From Mycolicibacterium sp. P1-18 (GTDB lineage: Bacteria; Actinomycetota; Actinomycetes; Mycobacteriales; Mycobacteriaceae): DNA of 64,000 bases. Below are positions 16,968 to 25,462 of the stretch, one piece after another. Where the stretch lies: the NCBI RefSeq assembly GCF_008329535.1, contig NZ_NPKR01000002.1, forward strand, positions 434,001 to 498,000, read 5' to 3'. A program made the translations under genes and the position numbers. Each line of letters begins with the position of its first letter. The first letter of the stretch is position 1. The notes beneath the pieces were generated by a model. It saw only the letters and a list, made by a program, of their open reading frames with translations, had not been told where the DNA came from and searched no databases.

Positions 16968-17879
16968 GCCCTTGAGGCGACGCAACATCCGCGTCGTCGC
17001 GGGCACCCGGTCGCCGGTCGACCGGGCCTGGGGCCGGATGGGTTGCCGTGCGGCCGCGATCTCCTCGGCGAACTCGGTCCCGTTCGCCGGTCGTCGGCGG
17101 GGATCCTTCTGCAGGGCCCTGGCGATGAGGGCCTGCAGGGGCTTGCCGGCGGCATCCGGCAGCGCGGCGGGTTCGTCGTCCATGTGGCTCATGGCGACGG
17201 ACAGCGGATCGCGACCCGCGAACAGCGCTGTGCCGGTGATCATCTCGTAGCCCACGACCGCAAGGGAGTAGACGTCGCTCGCCGCGGTCGCGACGTCGCC
17301 ACGGGCCTGTTCCGGTGACATGTACCGCGCCGTTCCCATCACGGTGCCGACGTGGGTCAGGGTGGCCTCGCCCACCACCCGCACGATGCCGAAGTCAGTG
17401 AGCTTGGCGGCGCCGTCCCTGGTGACCAGGATGTTGCTGGGCTTGACGTCGCGGTGCACCACCCCGGCGGCGTGGGCGTGCCCGAGCGCCCGGGCGACGC
17501 CCTCCAGCACGTTCAGCGTCCGTCCCGGTGGCAACCGCTCGGAGCGGTGGATCAGCACGCTGAGGGATTCACCCCGGATGAACTCGGTGGCCAGGTAGGT
17601 GACGGTGCGCCCGCCCAGGGGGGAGGGGTCGGGCACGTGGCCGTAGTCGACGAAGCGGGCGATGCCCGGATGGTGCAGGGCGGCAATGGTGTCGGCTTCG
17701 CGGCGGAACCGCGCCTGGGTGACCAGGTCCTCCGACACCTCGTCGCGCAGGATCTTCAGGGCGACGAGCCCGTGGGTCTGCAGGTCGGTCGCCTCCCAGA
17801 CCTGACCGGTGCCGCCGATGCCGATCAGACGCTTGATCTTGAAGCGATCGGCGATCACGAGCCCGGCCATGCGCGTCAT
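16953..17879 (-). CDS. Soluble Hanks-type serine/threonine protein kinase
   Basis: A 308-residue protein kinase with no transmembrane segment, unlike most Pkn receptors. Catalytic landmarks: glycine loop GIGGTGQVWE (from residue 20), VALK lysine at 42, HRDVKPSN from 142, DFG at 162-164, activation segment with GTARYMSPE at 182-190 and SDVYSL. All required residues are present, so activity is expected. Two Thr residues before GTARYMSPE (THVGTVMGT) are candidate autophosphorylation sites. The last about 35 residues are basic and unstructured. No forkhead-domain or phosphatase gene is nearby, and the substrates are unknown. Confidence 0.93.
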   Translation of the reverse strand: MTRMAGLVIADRFKIKRLIGIGGTGQVWEATDLQTHGLVALKILRDEVSEDLVTQARFRREADTIAALHHPGIARFVDYGHVPDPSPLGGRTVTYLATEFIRGESLSVLIHRSERLPPGRTLNVLEGVARALGHAHAAGVVHRDVKPSNILVTRDGAAKLTDFGIVRVVGEATLTHVGTVMGTARYMSPEQARGDVATAASDVYSLAVVGYEMITGTALFAGRDPLSVAMSHMDDEPAALPDAAGKPLQALIARALQKDPRRRPANGTEFAEEIAAARQPIRPQARSTGDRVPATTRMLRRLKGLHRR

Positions 17880-18131
17880 GGCAGTGCATCCCTCCGACCG
17901 GACGGAAATCGCGATCCGCGGTACGGGCGGCGGCGTGCGTCCCGCTCAACGTATCGCAGCGGCCCGGTCCGGAGGCGGTGTTGGCCCGTCACGCCCCACC
18001 CCGGCTGGATACGTGATCCGTGCCAGGAGTGACTGCGTGCACGGCGGGTACCGACGGCCCATGACACACGAGCGCACCAGTCCGAGGTTCCATTGCCCGC
18101 CGATGGTTGCCGCCATGACGGAGTCCGGCGC

Positions 18132-18842
18132 GTGAGCGCCGTTCGCGGGCTGCTCGCCGGTGCGGCCGCGGGGGCGGCCGGCACCACCGCCTTGAACGCC
18201 GTCACCTACCTCGACATGGCGGTTCGTGCGCGGGGCAGCAGCAGCACGCCGCAGCAGACCGTCGAGGCACTGGCCGACAAGGCCGGCGTGCAGATCCCGG
18301 GTGACCAGGAGCAGCGCGACGATCGACTGGCGGGACTCGGCCCCTTGAGCGGCCTGGTCGCCGGCGTGGGCGTCGGAGCGGCGCTCGGCATGGCGCGGGG
18401 CCTGGGGTGGCGCCCCCACCCGGTGCTCGGCACCGTCGTCGCGGCGTTCGGCGCGATGGCCGCCGCCGACGGACCGTTGGCTGCCCTCGGGATCTCCGAC
18501 CCGCGGACGTGGGCGGCCAAGGACTGGGCGGCCGACGTGATTCCCCACTTGGCCTACGGCGCGACCACCGCCGGCGTCGTGCAAGGGCTGGACCGCCGCA
18601 CTACACGGCGAGCCCGCACCCGGTGCGTCCGGCGATGGCGTCCTCGACGCGGGTGGCGGCGCGGTCGAGTTGGGCGCGCTCGGCGTCGTCGAAGTCCTCG
18701 CGCTGCACCGTGCGTCGAGTCCGACTCAGTTGCTCGTGGATCACGGCGTGGTCGTCGAGGTGCCAGGCGAGTTCCTCAAGGAGTCCGAAGATCCGCGTCA
18801 ACACCTGGTGGTCACCGGCCGCATAGCGGCGCGGCTGGCTGA
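18132..18842 (+). CDS. Small hydrophobic membrane-associated protein with antisense 3' extension
   Basis: The GTG at 18132 opens SAVRGLLAGAAAGAAGTTALN, an Ala/Gly-rich membrane-like segment, followed by GLGPLSGLVAGVGVGAALGMA and VLGTVVAAFGAMAAADGPLA. I do not recognise the family. Plausible protein runs to about residue 157 (VVQGLDRRT, near 18600). After that the frame has no stop for 240 bases while running antisense through the DUF2254 gene, and it turns Arg-rich like a shadow frame. Either the two genes truly overlap tail to tail, or an ancestral stop was lost. The N-terminal part is credible; the C-terminal extension is doubtful. Confidence 0.6.
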   Translation: MSAVRGLLAGAAAGAAGTTALNAVTYLDMAVRARGSSSTPQQTVEALADKAGVQIPGDQEQRDDRLAGLGPLSGLVAGVGVGAALGMARGLGWRPHPVLGTVVAAFGAMAAADGPLAALGISDPRTWAAKDWAADVIPHLAYGATTAGVVQGLDRRTTRRARTRCVRRWRPRRGWRRGRVGRARRRRSPRAAPCVESDSVARGSRRGRRGARRVPQGVRRSASTPGGHRPHSGAAG

Positions 18843-19953
18843 TCGCGACCTCGACGATCTCGTCGAAGCCGGGACGCCGCAGGAACACCCGGGCCTCGTC
18901 GTCGCCATCGCGCAGCGCGACGGTCCGGAGGTCTCGGCCGGCCAGCTGGCACAGCAGCGACGAGATGTGGCCCAATGCGTGAACCGCCGTGGTCGGATCG
19001 TTGATGCCCGGCGACAGGGCCTTGTTGGCGACGTCGGTGAGCTGGCGGAGCCCGTATCCGACGTCCTGGGCGGCGGTGCGCTCGTAGCCGATCCCGACGG
19101 CGCGGGACACGGCGGTCCGAAGCTGGTCGACGGCTCGGGCGTCGAGGCGGCCGGAGGCCGACCACGCGACGCCGATCGGGACCCCGGCGACGAGGGAGTC
19201 GCCGGGGTGGCGGTCGACGATCAGGATGGCGTCGAGTTCGGTTGCCGCTCTGAGCAACCGCCGTTCGTCGACGTGGGTCATGAAGCCCGACGACGGCGCG
19301 AGGATTACGGACGCATTGGTCGGGGGCGTGGGCAGCGGCGCCTGCGGTCCGGCGTCGGCGACGGTGTTGCCGTCGATGGCGGCGCTGGCGTCGGCGTGCA
19401 CCTCGCGCAGCATCGTCTCCACCCGGATCTGGCGGGCCAGGTGGGCGAGGAACAACACCAGCGCGAGGACGCTCACCACCCCGAGCAGGAAGGCGAGGGT
19501 GACCGACAGCCGAGGGACGAACGCCGTCCCGTCGTCGGTGTCGCGCACCGCGCGGAGCAGCGTCAGCGCGTAGGTGAACGTCGACAGGAACAGGGCCAGG
19601 GTCGCCTGGACGAAGACGTCGCTGGTGAAGGTGCGCAGCAACCGGGGCGAGAACTGACCACTGGCCAACTGCAGCGTGACCACCGTCAACGAGAACGTCA
19701 GGGAGGTGACGGTGATCAGCGAGCTGGAGATGGCGTCCAGCAGGGTCCTGGCGGCCCCGGCGTCGCCGCCGAACACAAGCGACGACACCCAGGCCGGCAA
19801 ATCGTCGTCGAACCGCGCGTCGAGGTGCGGCATCACCACCGCGACGACGACCGCGACGACGACGCCCACGACGGGCAGGGGCCACAGCTGGGTGCGAACG
19901 GTCTCGCGCAGAGAGGCGTAGCCGATGGTCACCTCGGCCGCTTGCCGGTGCAC
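18601..19953 (-). CDS. DUF2254 membrane protein
   Basis: A 450-residue predicted inner-membrane protein of the DUF2254 family. Four hydrophobic segments occupy the first about 180 residues (for example PLPVVGVVVAVVVAVVMPHL). They are followed by a soluble domain with the conserved ALSPGINDPTTAVHALGHI. Other family marks are ITVTSLTFSLTVVTLQLASGQFSPR and RRLLRAATELDAILIVDRHPG. The biochemical role of the family is not established to my knowledge. Its 3' end is overlapped by the opposite-strand frame starting at 18132. It stands alone on its strand, 71 bases downstream of the CtaG-like gene. Confidence 0.88.
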   Translation of the reverse strand: MHRQAAEVTIGYASLRETVRTQLWPLPVVGVVVAVVVAVVMPHLDARFDDDLPAWVSSLVFGGDAGAARTLLDAISSSLITVTSLTFSLTVVTLQLASGQFSPRLLRTFTSDVFVQATLALFLSTFTYALTLLRAVRDTDDGTAFVPRLSVTLAFLLGVVSVLALVLFLAHLARQIRVETMLREVHADASAAIDGNTVADAGPQAPLPTPPTNASVILAPSSGFMTHVDERRLLRAATELDAILIVDRHPGDSLVAGVPIGVAWSASGRLDARAVDQLRTAVSRAVGIGYERTAAQDVGYGLRQLTDVANKALSPGINDPTTAVHALGHISSLLCQLAGRDLRTVALRDGDDEARVFLRRPGFDEIVEVAISQPRRYAAGDHQVLTRIFGLLEELAWHLDDHAVIHEQLSRTRRTVQREDFDDAERAQLDRAATRVEDAIAGRTGCGLAV

Positions 19954-20024
19954 TCCGGGACATGCGGCGACGACGTCATGCGCGCGGGTACCCGTTTGCG
20001 CCGCTGCTCACCCGCGAACGGGCG

Positions 20025-21011
20025 TCACCGTCCCTCGCGGCGGATGCTGCCCTCGTGGAGTGCGGCCAGGCGGGCGTTGTAGGCCGCCAGCGCGGCGTCG
20101 TCGTCGTCCACGTCGACCGAGTCGTCCGACGGGGCGTCGGCCCCGAGGGTCGCGCCCCGGCGCACGCCGTCCAACCACGGTCCGAGGCCGCCGCCCGCGC
20201 GGTCGCCGCGCGACACCCACCGGCCGCCGACGACGACCATGAGCACCATCATCAAGCCGTCGCCGCCGAACCACATGACGGCTCCGGCGGTGGCCTGGTC
20301 GACGATGGCCGACGGTCCCCAGTCCCGCGACGCCGCGTACGCAGGCGCCAGGGGTGAGGTGGTCATCATCAGCACGATGCCGACCAGGGTGTCGGGGAAC
20401 ATGCAGATGGCGAGCACGACGAACTTGAGCAGATGCGCCAGCGGCGGGTCGGTGGTGAGTTCGTCGCCGACCAGCGGGAGCAGCAGAAGGTATCCGGCGA
20501 CGAGGTAGAGGATCAGCTCGCCGTCGTGGATCCACCCGTGCTGGCTCATCGCCTCCTGGAATCCGGTGAGGTGGGTGAGCACCAGGACCGCCGCGTAGAG
20601 CGGCACCGTGAGGCGCGGCGAGATCAGCCACCGAAACGCGCGTCTGTGGCGGAATCGGTCGACGCGGTCGCCGACGACCGGACCGCCCGCGTCCCGAAGC
20701 AGGCGGATCGGCTGCGCCCACACCAGGAGTGCCGGCACCACGGTGATGAGTATCAGATGCACGATCATGTGCACCCAGAACAGATGGTGCGAGTACACGT
20801 CGAGCGGGCCGTTGACCACCAGGACCAGCAGCACGACGGCGGCGACGGCCGACGACGTGCGCAACGGCGCCCACCGTTGCCCGTGTCTCCGGAACCGCAG
20901 CACCAAGGCCAGATATCCGACGATGCCGAGGAGTATCACGAGGTCGGCCACCGGCGACGCCATCCATGCCGCCAGGACGGCGGCGAGGTCGGGCGGGGGC
21001 GCCGAGTCCAT
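20025..21011 (-). CDS. CtaG-like (caa3-type cytochrome c oxidase assembly factor) membrane protein
   Basis: A 328-residue integral membrane protein of the CtaG/caa3 assembly family, proposed to help copper insertion into terminal oxidase. Nine or so hydrophobic segments include His-rich potential copper ligands: YSHHLFWVHMIVHL and LTHLTGFQEAMSQHGWIHDGE, both typical of the family. The C-terminal 70 residues are soluble and acidic. I start at MDSAPPPDLAAV (21011); in-frame starts upstream would run into the divergent MarR region. A MarR regulator starts 129 bases away on the other strand, so the pair probably shares a control region. Confidence 0.85.
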   Translation of the reverse strand: MDSAPPPDLAAVLAAWMASPVADLVILLGIVGYLALVLRFRRHGQRWAPLRTSSAVAAVVLLVLVVNGPLDVYSHHLFWVHMIVHLILITVVPALLVWAQPIRLLRDAGGPVVGDRVDRFRHRRAFRWLISPRLTVPLYAAVLVLTHLTGFQEAMSQHGWIHDGELILYLVAGYLLLLPLVGDELTTDPPLAHLLKFVVLAICMFPDTLVGIVLMMTTSPLAPAYAASRDWGPSAIVDQATAGAVMWFGGDGLMMVLMVVVGGRWVSRGDRAGGGLGPWLDGVRRGATLGADAPSDDSVDVDDDDAALAAYNARLAALHEGSIRREGR

Positions 21012-21069
21012 GTTCACGACGACCGGACCGGCGACGTGGCGGCGGGGAAGCCGCAGACGATGTGCATGA

Positions 21070-21082
21070 TTGCAGTATGCAA
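21070..21082. promoter_or_regulatory. Short palindrome between divergent ctaG-like and marR genes
   Basis: TTGCAGTATGCAA is a perfect 5-3-5 inverted repeat in the 128-base divergent gap between the CtaG-like gene (start 21011) and the MarR gene (start 21140). MarR proteins usually bind such A/T-tipped palindromes over their own promoter. That makes it a candidate autoregulatory operator. The repeat is short, so chance occurrence is possible. Confidence 0.4.
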
Positions 21083-21139
21083 CAGTTGCTCTTAGCATCT
21101 CCTGTGGGATCGAGCGGACACCGGCGGAGGAGCAGGGCA

Positions 21140-21631
21140 ATGCCCGAGTCAGGCGGCAGCGGAGGGCACGACTCGGTCGACGCCGTCACCGATGCCATCC
21201 TCACGGCATCACGTCTGCTGATCGCGATCTCGGCCCGCTCGATCGCCGAGAGCGACGAAACGCTGACCATCCCGCAATTCCGGACGTTGGTGATCTTGTC
21301 CACGCGCGGTCCCGTCAACCTGGCGACCCTGGCGGGACTGCTGGGGGTGCAGCCGTCGACCACCGGCCGAATGGTCGAGCGGCTCGTCGGCGCCGGTCTG
21401 GTCGACCGCCGGCCCCATCCCGACTCCCGGCGCGAACTCGTCGTGGACCTGACCACCCGGGGCCGTGACGTCGTCGCCGAGGTCACCGCGGCGCGGCGCC
21501 GAGTGCTGGCCGAGATCGTGACGACCATTGCGGAACCCGAGCGTCACGGACTGGTGCGCGCCCTCACCGCGTTCACGGCGGCGGGCGGCGAACCCGCTCC
21601 GGAACCGTGGAACGACGGCCTGCTCGTCTGA
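21140..21631 (+). CDS. MarR family transcriptional regulator
   Basis: A 163-residue winged-helix regulator: TIPQFRTLVILSTRGPVNLA, GVQPSTTGRMVERLVGAGLV (recognition helix) and DSRRELVVDLTTRGRDVV (wing). It resembles the MarR protein at 3965-4471 in the same window, so the two are paralogues. The ATG at 21140 follows GGAGGAGCAGGGCA, a good ribosome-binding site. An in-frame ATG at 21077 (MQQLLLASPV) is possible but overlaps the palindrome. It is divergent from the CtaG-like gene and likely controls it and itself. Ligand unknown. Confidence 0.9.
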   Translation: MPESGGSGGHDSVDAVTDAILTASRLLIAISARSIAESDETLTIPQFRTLVILSTRGPVNLATLAGLLGVQPSTTGRMVERLVGAGLVDRRPHPDSRRELVVDLTTRGRDVVAEVTAARRRVLAEIVTTIAEPERHGLVRALTAFTAAGGEPAPEPWNDGLLV

Positions 21632-21702
21632 GCCCGCGGGCCAAAGTGCCCCTCGTGCAGGCATATTCACCGCCGTGACCGGCAGAACGGGAAGTCGACG
21701 AC

Positions 21703-22140
21703 GTGATCGAACGGATCGTGGGAACCAGCCTCCTGGTGGTGTGTCTCGTCAGTGGTTGTTCCAGCCGCCTTCCGGGATACCCACCGCCCGCGTCGTCGGC
21801 GACCGCCGAGTCGCCCGTGCCGGCGGCGTCGGCCACCAGGGGAGGGGAGCTCGACGCCCTGACCGCGCGGGGAGTGGTCCTCGAGTTGTCGGACGCCGGA
21901 TTCGCGGCGCCGAACGTGGTGGACACCACCGCTCAGGAGTGTCCACGGGACGGGTGCGAACAGTCGGTGGTGACCGACACGGTGCGGGTGAAGTCCTTCG
22001 CCAGTAGCGCGCGGGCGCAGTCCTATGCCGCGACGCGCGGCCTCTTCCAGGTTCAGACCGTCGTGGTGGAATTCTCGCCGGCCCTCTCGGCGCAGGAACG
22101 CGACCGCTATCAGTCCGAGATCGCCGTCCTGGTGCGGTGA
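21703..22140 (+). CDS. Putative lipoprotein, function unknown
   Basis: A 145-residue protein with a signal peptide ending in the lipobox LVSGC (cysteine at residue 19), so it should be lipid-anchored on the outer face of the cytoplasmic membrane. A Pro/Ala/Ser linker follows. The mature domain, VLELSDAGFAAPNVVDTTAQ onwards, holds a Cys pair (ECPRDGCEQ) that may form a disulfide. I do not recognise the fold; mycobacteria have many small lipoproteins of this shape. It starts with GTG. It is convergent with the gene ending at 22157, with only 16 bases between. Confidence 0.7.
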   Translation: MIERIVGTSLLVVCLVSGCSSRLPGYPPPASSATAESPVPAASATRGGELDALTARGVVLELSDAGFAAPNVVDTTAQECPRDGCEQSVVTDTVRVKSFASSARAQSYAATRGLFQVQTVVVEFSPALSAQERDRYQSEIAVLVR

Positions 22141-22156
22141 CGGCGTCCGACCGACG

Positions 22157-22645
22157 CTACCGTCCGGTGTGCATCCACGTCGGACCCTCGACGTGGTTGG
22201 GAATCAACCAGATTCCGGTGGCCAGGTTGGCGCAGAAGACGGCTGCGTAGAGCACCGTCGCACCTGCGGTGAAACCGAACGGCCCGGGGGTGTGATGAGT
22301 GGCGGCGACCGCACTCGTGATCACCATGGGCAGCGACACGATCGCCATCGCGGCGGTGAAAACCTTGGCAACTCGACGATGCAGCATGGCGGACCCGGCT
22401 GCGGCGCCGACCGCCACCAGGGCCCAGCTCAGCGCCGGCGTCAGGTCGAGGCCCACCGCGTAGACGCCGACACCACGGGGACGTTCCACGTAGACGCCGA
22501 TCAGGCCGGCGACGCCGATCAGCGCGGCCGACATCGCCTGAGCGGCAAGCATCTTGCGAGCCTGACGCCAGTGCCCGGGATTCAGGCTGAACCGGCGCAG
22601 GTCAGAACTGCCGTAGGGAACCGGCCCTCTCGTGTCGCGGGCCAT
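22157..22645 (-). CDS. Small membrane protein, function unknown
   Basis: A 162-residue protein with a basic, hydrophilic N-terminus (MARDTRGPVPYGSSDLRR) and four hydrophobic segments (for example MSAALIGVAGLIGVYV, ALSWALVAVGAAAGSAML and VLYAAVFCANLATGIWLI). I recognise no family. The start is certain: GGAGGTGAT, a near-perfect anti-Shine-Dalgarno match, lies a few bases before the ATG, which predicts strong translation. It lies downstream of the cation exchanger on the same strand with a 93-base gap and may have its own promoter. Confidence 0.7.
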   Translation of the reverse strand: MARDTRGPVPYGSSDLRRFSLNPGHWRQARKMLAAQAMSAALIGVAGLIGVYVERPRGVGVYAVGLDLTPALSWALVAVGAAAGSAMLHRRVAKVFTAAMAIVSLPMVITSAVAATHHTPGPFGFTAGATVLYAAVFCANLATGIWLIPNHVEGPTWMHTGR

Positions 22646-22738
22646 GGACCATCACCTCCGTTCACGAATCGCGCACCTGACGTTGAGGTATCTCCGATCC
22701 GGCGCGTCAAACATCTCGCCCCACGATGCGGGATGAAC

Positions 22739-23809
22739 TCAACCCGCGCCGGCGATGGCGAACAGCCCGCCGACGCCGATGACGTAGACGACGAGCACGG
22801 CGAGGGAGTCCACGCCCATCCGGGCGTACCGCCGTCGCGGGCGAAACAACAGACCAGCGGCATAGACGAGCGTCAACACCATCGCCAGAGCCGTCAGGTA
22901 GATGTCGGTGCGTTCGGCCTGCGGCAGCACCGCCTTGCCCGAGATCAGCGTCGCCATCAGGAACAGCACGGGCAAGAACGCGTTGCCACCGAAGATGTCC
23001 GACACGGCGAGTTGATAGTCGCCGTTGCGAACCGACGCCAAGCCGGTCGACAGTTCCGGCAGGGACGTCGCGGCGGCGAGCACGGTCGCACCGAACAGCA
23101 CCCCCGACAGGCCGACGTCGTCGGCGATCGCGTCACCGCTTCGTTCGAGTACCACGCCCGCCAGCAGCGTCACCACGGCGGACAGGGCGAAGACGACGGC
23201 GGACTTCGCGGTGCTGATTCCGCGGCTGGTCGCCTGCTGCTCGTTGGTGGCCGTGCCGTGCCCGCGGGGGTGTTCCTGGCCGTCCGGCGGTTGGCCCGAC
23301 TCGTGCCAGGGCAGCGACCGGCCCGCACGTCGCACCAGGAACAGTCCGGCCAGCCACGCCACCAGGATCAGCACGGTGGCAGGAGTCACGTGAAGGACCA
23401 TCAGAGACGTCGGCAACTGGGTGCCCGCGATCACGATGGCCAGCACCACGACCACGAGCGCCGCCTCCACCACCAGCACGAGTGAGGCCGCCCGGTAGGT
23501 CAGTGGCCGGGGACCCCGCACGCCGAAGGCGTCCACGGCGACGAGGACGACCGTCTGAATGGCGATGCCGCCCAGGATGTTCCCGACGGCCACTCCCACG
23601 TTGCCCGACAGCGACGCGCTGGCCACGATCGCGATCTCCGGCAGATTCGTGGCCACCGCGAGGAGGATGACACCGCCCATCGCCGACCCCAGGTGAAGGC
23701 GAACCGACAAGACGTCGGTCTGATTCGACAGTGCGATGCCCGCGATCCAGATCGCCGCACCGGCCGCGAGGAAGGCGCCGCACAGCATCCACAGCGGCCA
23801 ACTGGACAT
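22739..23809 (-). CDS. Sodium/calcium exchanger-family (CaCA) membrane protein
   Basis: A 356-residue cation antiporter with two inverted five-segment halves. The alpha-1 repeat is GSAMGGVILLAVATNLPEI and the alpha-2 repeat GATVLAAATSLPELSTGLAS. Both keep the acidic ion ligand (LPE). A hydrophilic loop with HESGQPPDGQEHPRGHG separates the halves at about residues 175-210. It should exchange Ca2+ or another cation for Na+ or H+ across the cytoplasmic membrane. It follows the MFS exporter by 27 bases on the same strand, probably in one transcript. Ion preference cannot be told. Confidence 0.9.
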   Translation of the reverse strand: MSSWPLWMLCGAFLAAGAAIWIAGIALSNQTDVLSVRLHLGSAMGGVILLAVATNLPEIAIVASASLSGNVGVAVGNILGGIAIQTVVLVAVDAFGVRGPRPLTYRAASLVLVVEAALVVVVLAIVIAGTQLPTSLMVLHVTPATVLILVAWLAGLFLVRRAGRSLPWHESGQPPDGQEHPRGHGTATNEQQATSRGISTAKSAVVFALSAVVTLLAGVVLERSGDAIADDVGLSGVLFGATVLAAATSLPELSTGLASVRNGDYQLAVSDIFGGNAFLPVLFLMATLISGKAVLPQAERTDIYLTALAMVLTLVYAAGLLFRPRRRYARMGVDSLAVLVVYVIGVGGLFAIAGAG

Positions 23810-23836
23810 CCGAGGCTCCCGTCGTCGACTACCCGG

Positions 23837-25288
23837 TCACTGCGCCGCCGGCGGCACCGGCGTGCGGGGCATGGCGGCCACCGCGACGGCGGTCGCCGCG
23901 GCGACGACGAGGACGCCGACGAACACCGCGGCCGAGCCTGCCTGGATGGCCACCGGCCCGACGGCATGGATGTCGCCGGCGCCGAAGATCGAGTTGGCGA
24001 TCGCGCCGAAGATCGCCACGCCGATGGCACTGCCCAGCGAGCGGGCGAACATGTTGTTTCCCGTCACGACACCGCGTTCCTCCCACTCGACGCTGGACTG
24101 CGCGGCGATCAACGTCGGCACCGCGAGCAGCCCCATGCCGCCGCCCATCACGAAGCAGGCCGCCGCCACGACGGCCACGTTGGGATGGCCGACCGTGGCC
24201 ACCAGTGCCGCTGCTCCCACGATGACCAGTGTGACGCCCACCACCGCGGTCCACTTGAATCCCCAACGGAGATACAGTCTCCCGGCCACCGCGGCGGTGG
24301 CGGGCCAGCCGATCGTCAGCGCCGCCAAGGCGAGTCCCGCGACGATGGGCTCGACGCCCAGCGAACCCTCCAGGAACGTCGGCACGTACGACGTCAGCCC
24401 CATCAGGATCGCACCGACCCCGAAGGCGACGATCGTGGTCGCACACAACAACCGGCGGGAGAACACCCAGAGGGGAAGGATTGGCTCGGCGGCGCGCCGC
24501 TCCACGACCACGAACGCGATCAGCAGCACCACGCCGACGGTGAACGCCGCGATGCTCGGCACCGAGTTCCACGCCCAGCTCTGCCCGCCGCCGAGCACGC
24601 CGAGCACCAGCGCCGTCATGGCCAGGGCCAGCAGCACCGCGCCCAGCGAGTCGACCGTCCGGTGCCGCCGCTCGAGGGTCTCGTGGAAGTGCCGGTTGAA
24701 CATCCACGCCGCCAGCAGACACAAGGGGATGTTGATCAGGAACACGCCACGCCAGATCCCGAGTTGGGAGAACGCTCCACCCAGCATCGGGCCGACGACC
24801 GAGGAGATCGCCCACACGCTGGCGAGATACCCCTGCACCCTGGCACGCTCGGCCACGGTGTAGACGTCCCCGACGATGGTCATCGCCGTCGGTTGGACGG
24901 CACCGGCACCGAGTCCCTGGACCGCCCGGAAGACGATGAGCGCCAGCATGTTCCAGGCCGCAGCGCAGAGGATGGAGCCCAGCAGGAACAAGCCGATGCC
25001 CAGTAGCAGAATGGGTTTGCGGCCGAAGACGTCGGACAGCTTGGCGTAGATCGGCGTGGTGACGGCCTGCCCCAGCAGGTAGGCGGAGAACAACCACGGG
25101 AATTGATGGAAGCCGCCCAGCTCGCCGACGATCGACGGCACGGCCGTCGCCAACACCGTCGAGTCGATGGCGACCAGACCGGTACTCAGCATCACCGAGA
25201 TGAGGACCGGGCCGCGCTCGGAGCGGAATCCCACCGCAGCTCTACTGGTGACGGTCAACGCCGCAGCTCCTCTCGTCCATGCCGACAC
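23837..25288 (-). CDS. MFS drug exporter, DHA2 (EmrB-like, 14-segment) family
   Basis: A proton-driven multidrug exporter of about 483 residues with around 14 membrane segments. Signs of the DHA2 group: VAIDSTVLATAVPSIVGELGG in segment 1, KLSDVFGRKPILLLGIGLF (motif A), VFRAVQGLGAGAVQP (motif B) and ASVWAISSVVGPMLGGAF (motif C, antiporter). I prefer the GTG at 25288. The open frame extends to 25447 but the extra residues look non-coding and reach towards cysK. It is divergent from cysK; the 174-base gap holds both promoters. It is followed closely by the cation exchanger gene. Confidence 0.88.
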   Translation of the reverse strand: MSAWTRGAAALTVTSRAAVGFRSERGPVLISVMLSTGLVAIDSTVLATAVPSIVGELGGFHQFPWLFSAYLLGQAVTTPIYAKLSDVFGRKPILLLGIGLFLLGSILCAAAWNMLALIVFRAVQGLGAGAVQPTAMTIVGDVYTVAERARVQGYLASVWAISSVVGPMLGGAFSQLGIWRGVFLINIPLCLLAAWMFNRHFHETLERRHRTVDSLGAVLLALAMTALVLGVLGGGQSWAWNSVPSIAAFTVGVVLLIAFVVVERRAAEPILPLWVFSRRLLCATTIVAFGVGAILMGLTSYVPTFLEGSLGVEPIVAGLALAALTIGWPATAAVAGRLYLRWGFKWTAVVGVTLVIVGAAALVATVGHPNVAVVAAACFVMGGGMGLLAVPTLIAAQSSVEWEERGVVTGNNMFARSLGSAIGVAIFGAIANSIFGAGDIHAVGPVAIQAGSAAVFVGVLVVAAATAVAVAAMPRTPVPPAAQ

Positions 25289-25462
25289 GACCCGCGGCGA
25301 CCCCACCCGGTATGCCCGGCGCCGTGGAAACCTACGCTGTGAACCTGGTGTCAATCCGTCGAGGTCGCCGTGGTGGGTGGCCGCGCCCACTCGCCCCGAA
25401 GCGCTCACGCATAAACTCGGGGAACGGCGCCGGTGCCGACCGGCCACGACGAAGGGTCAGCC

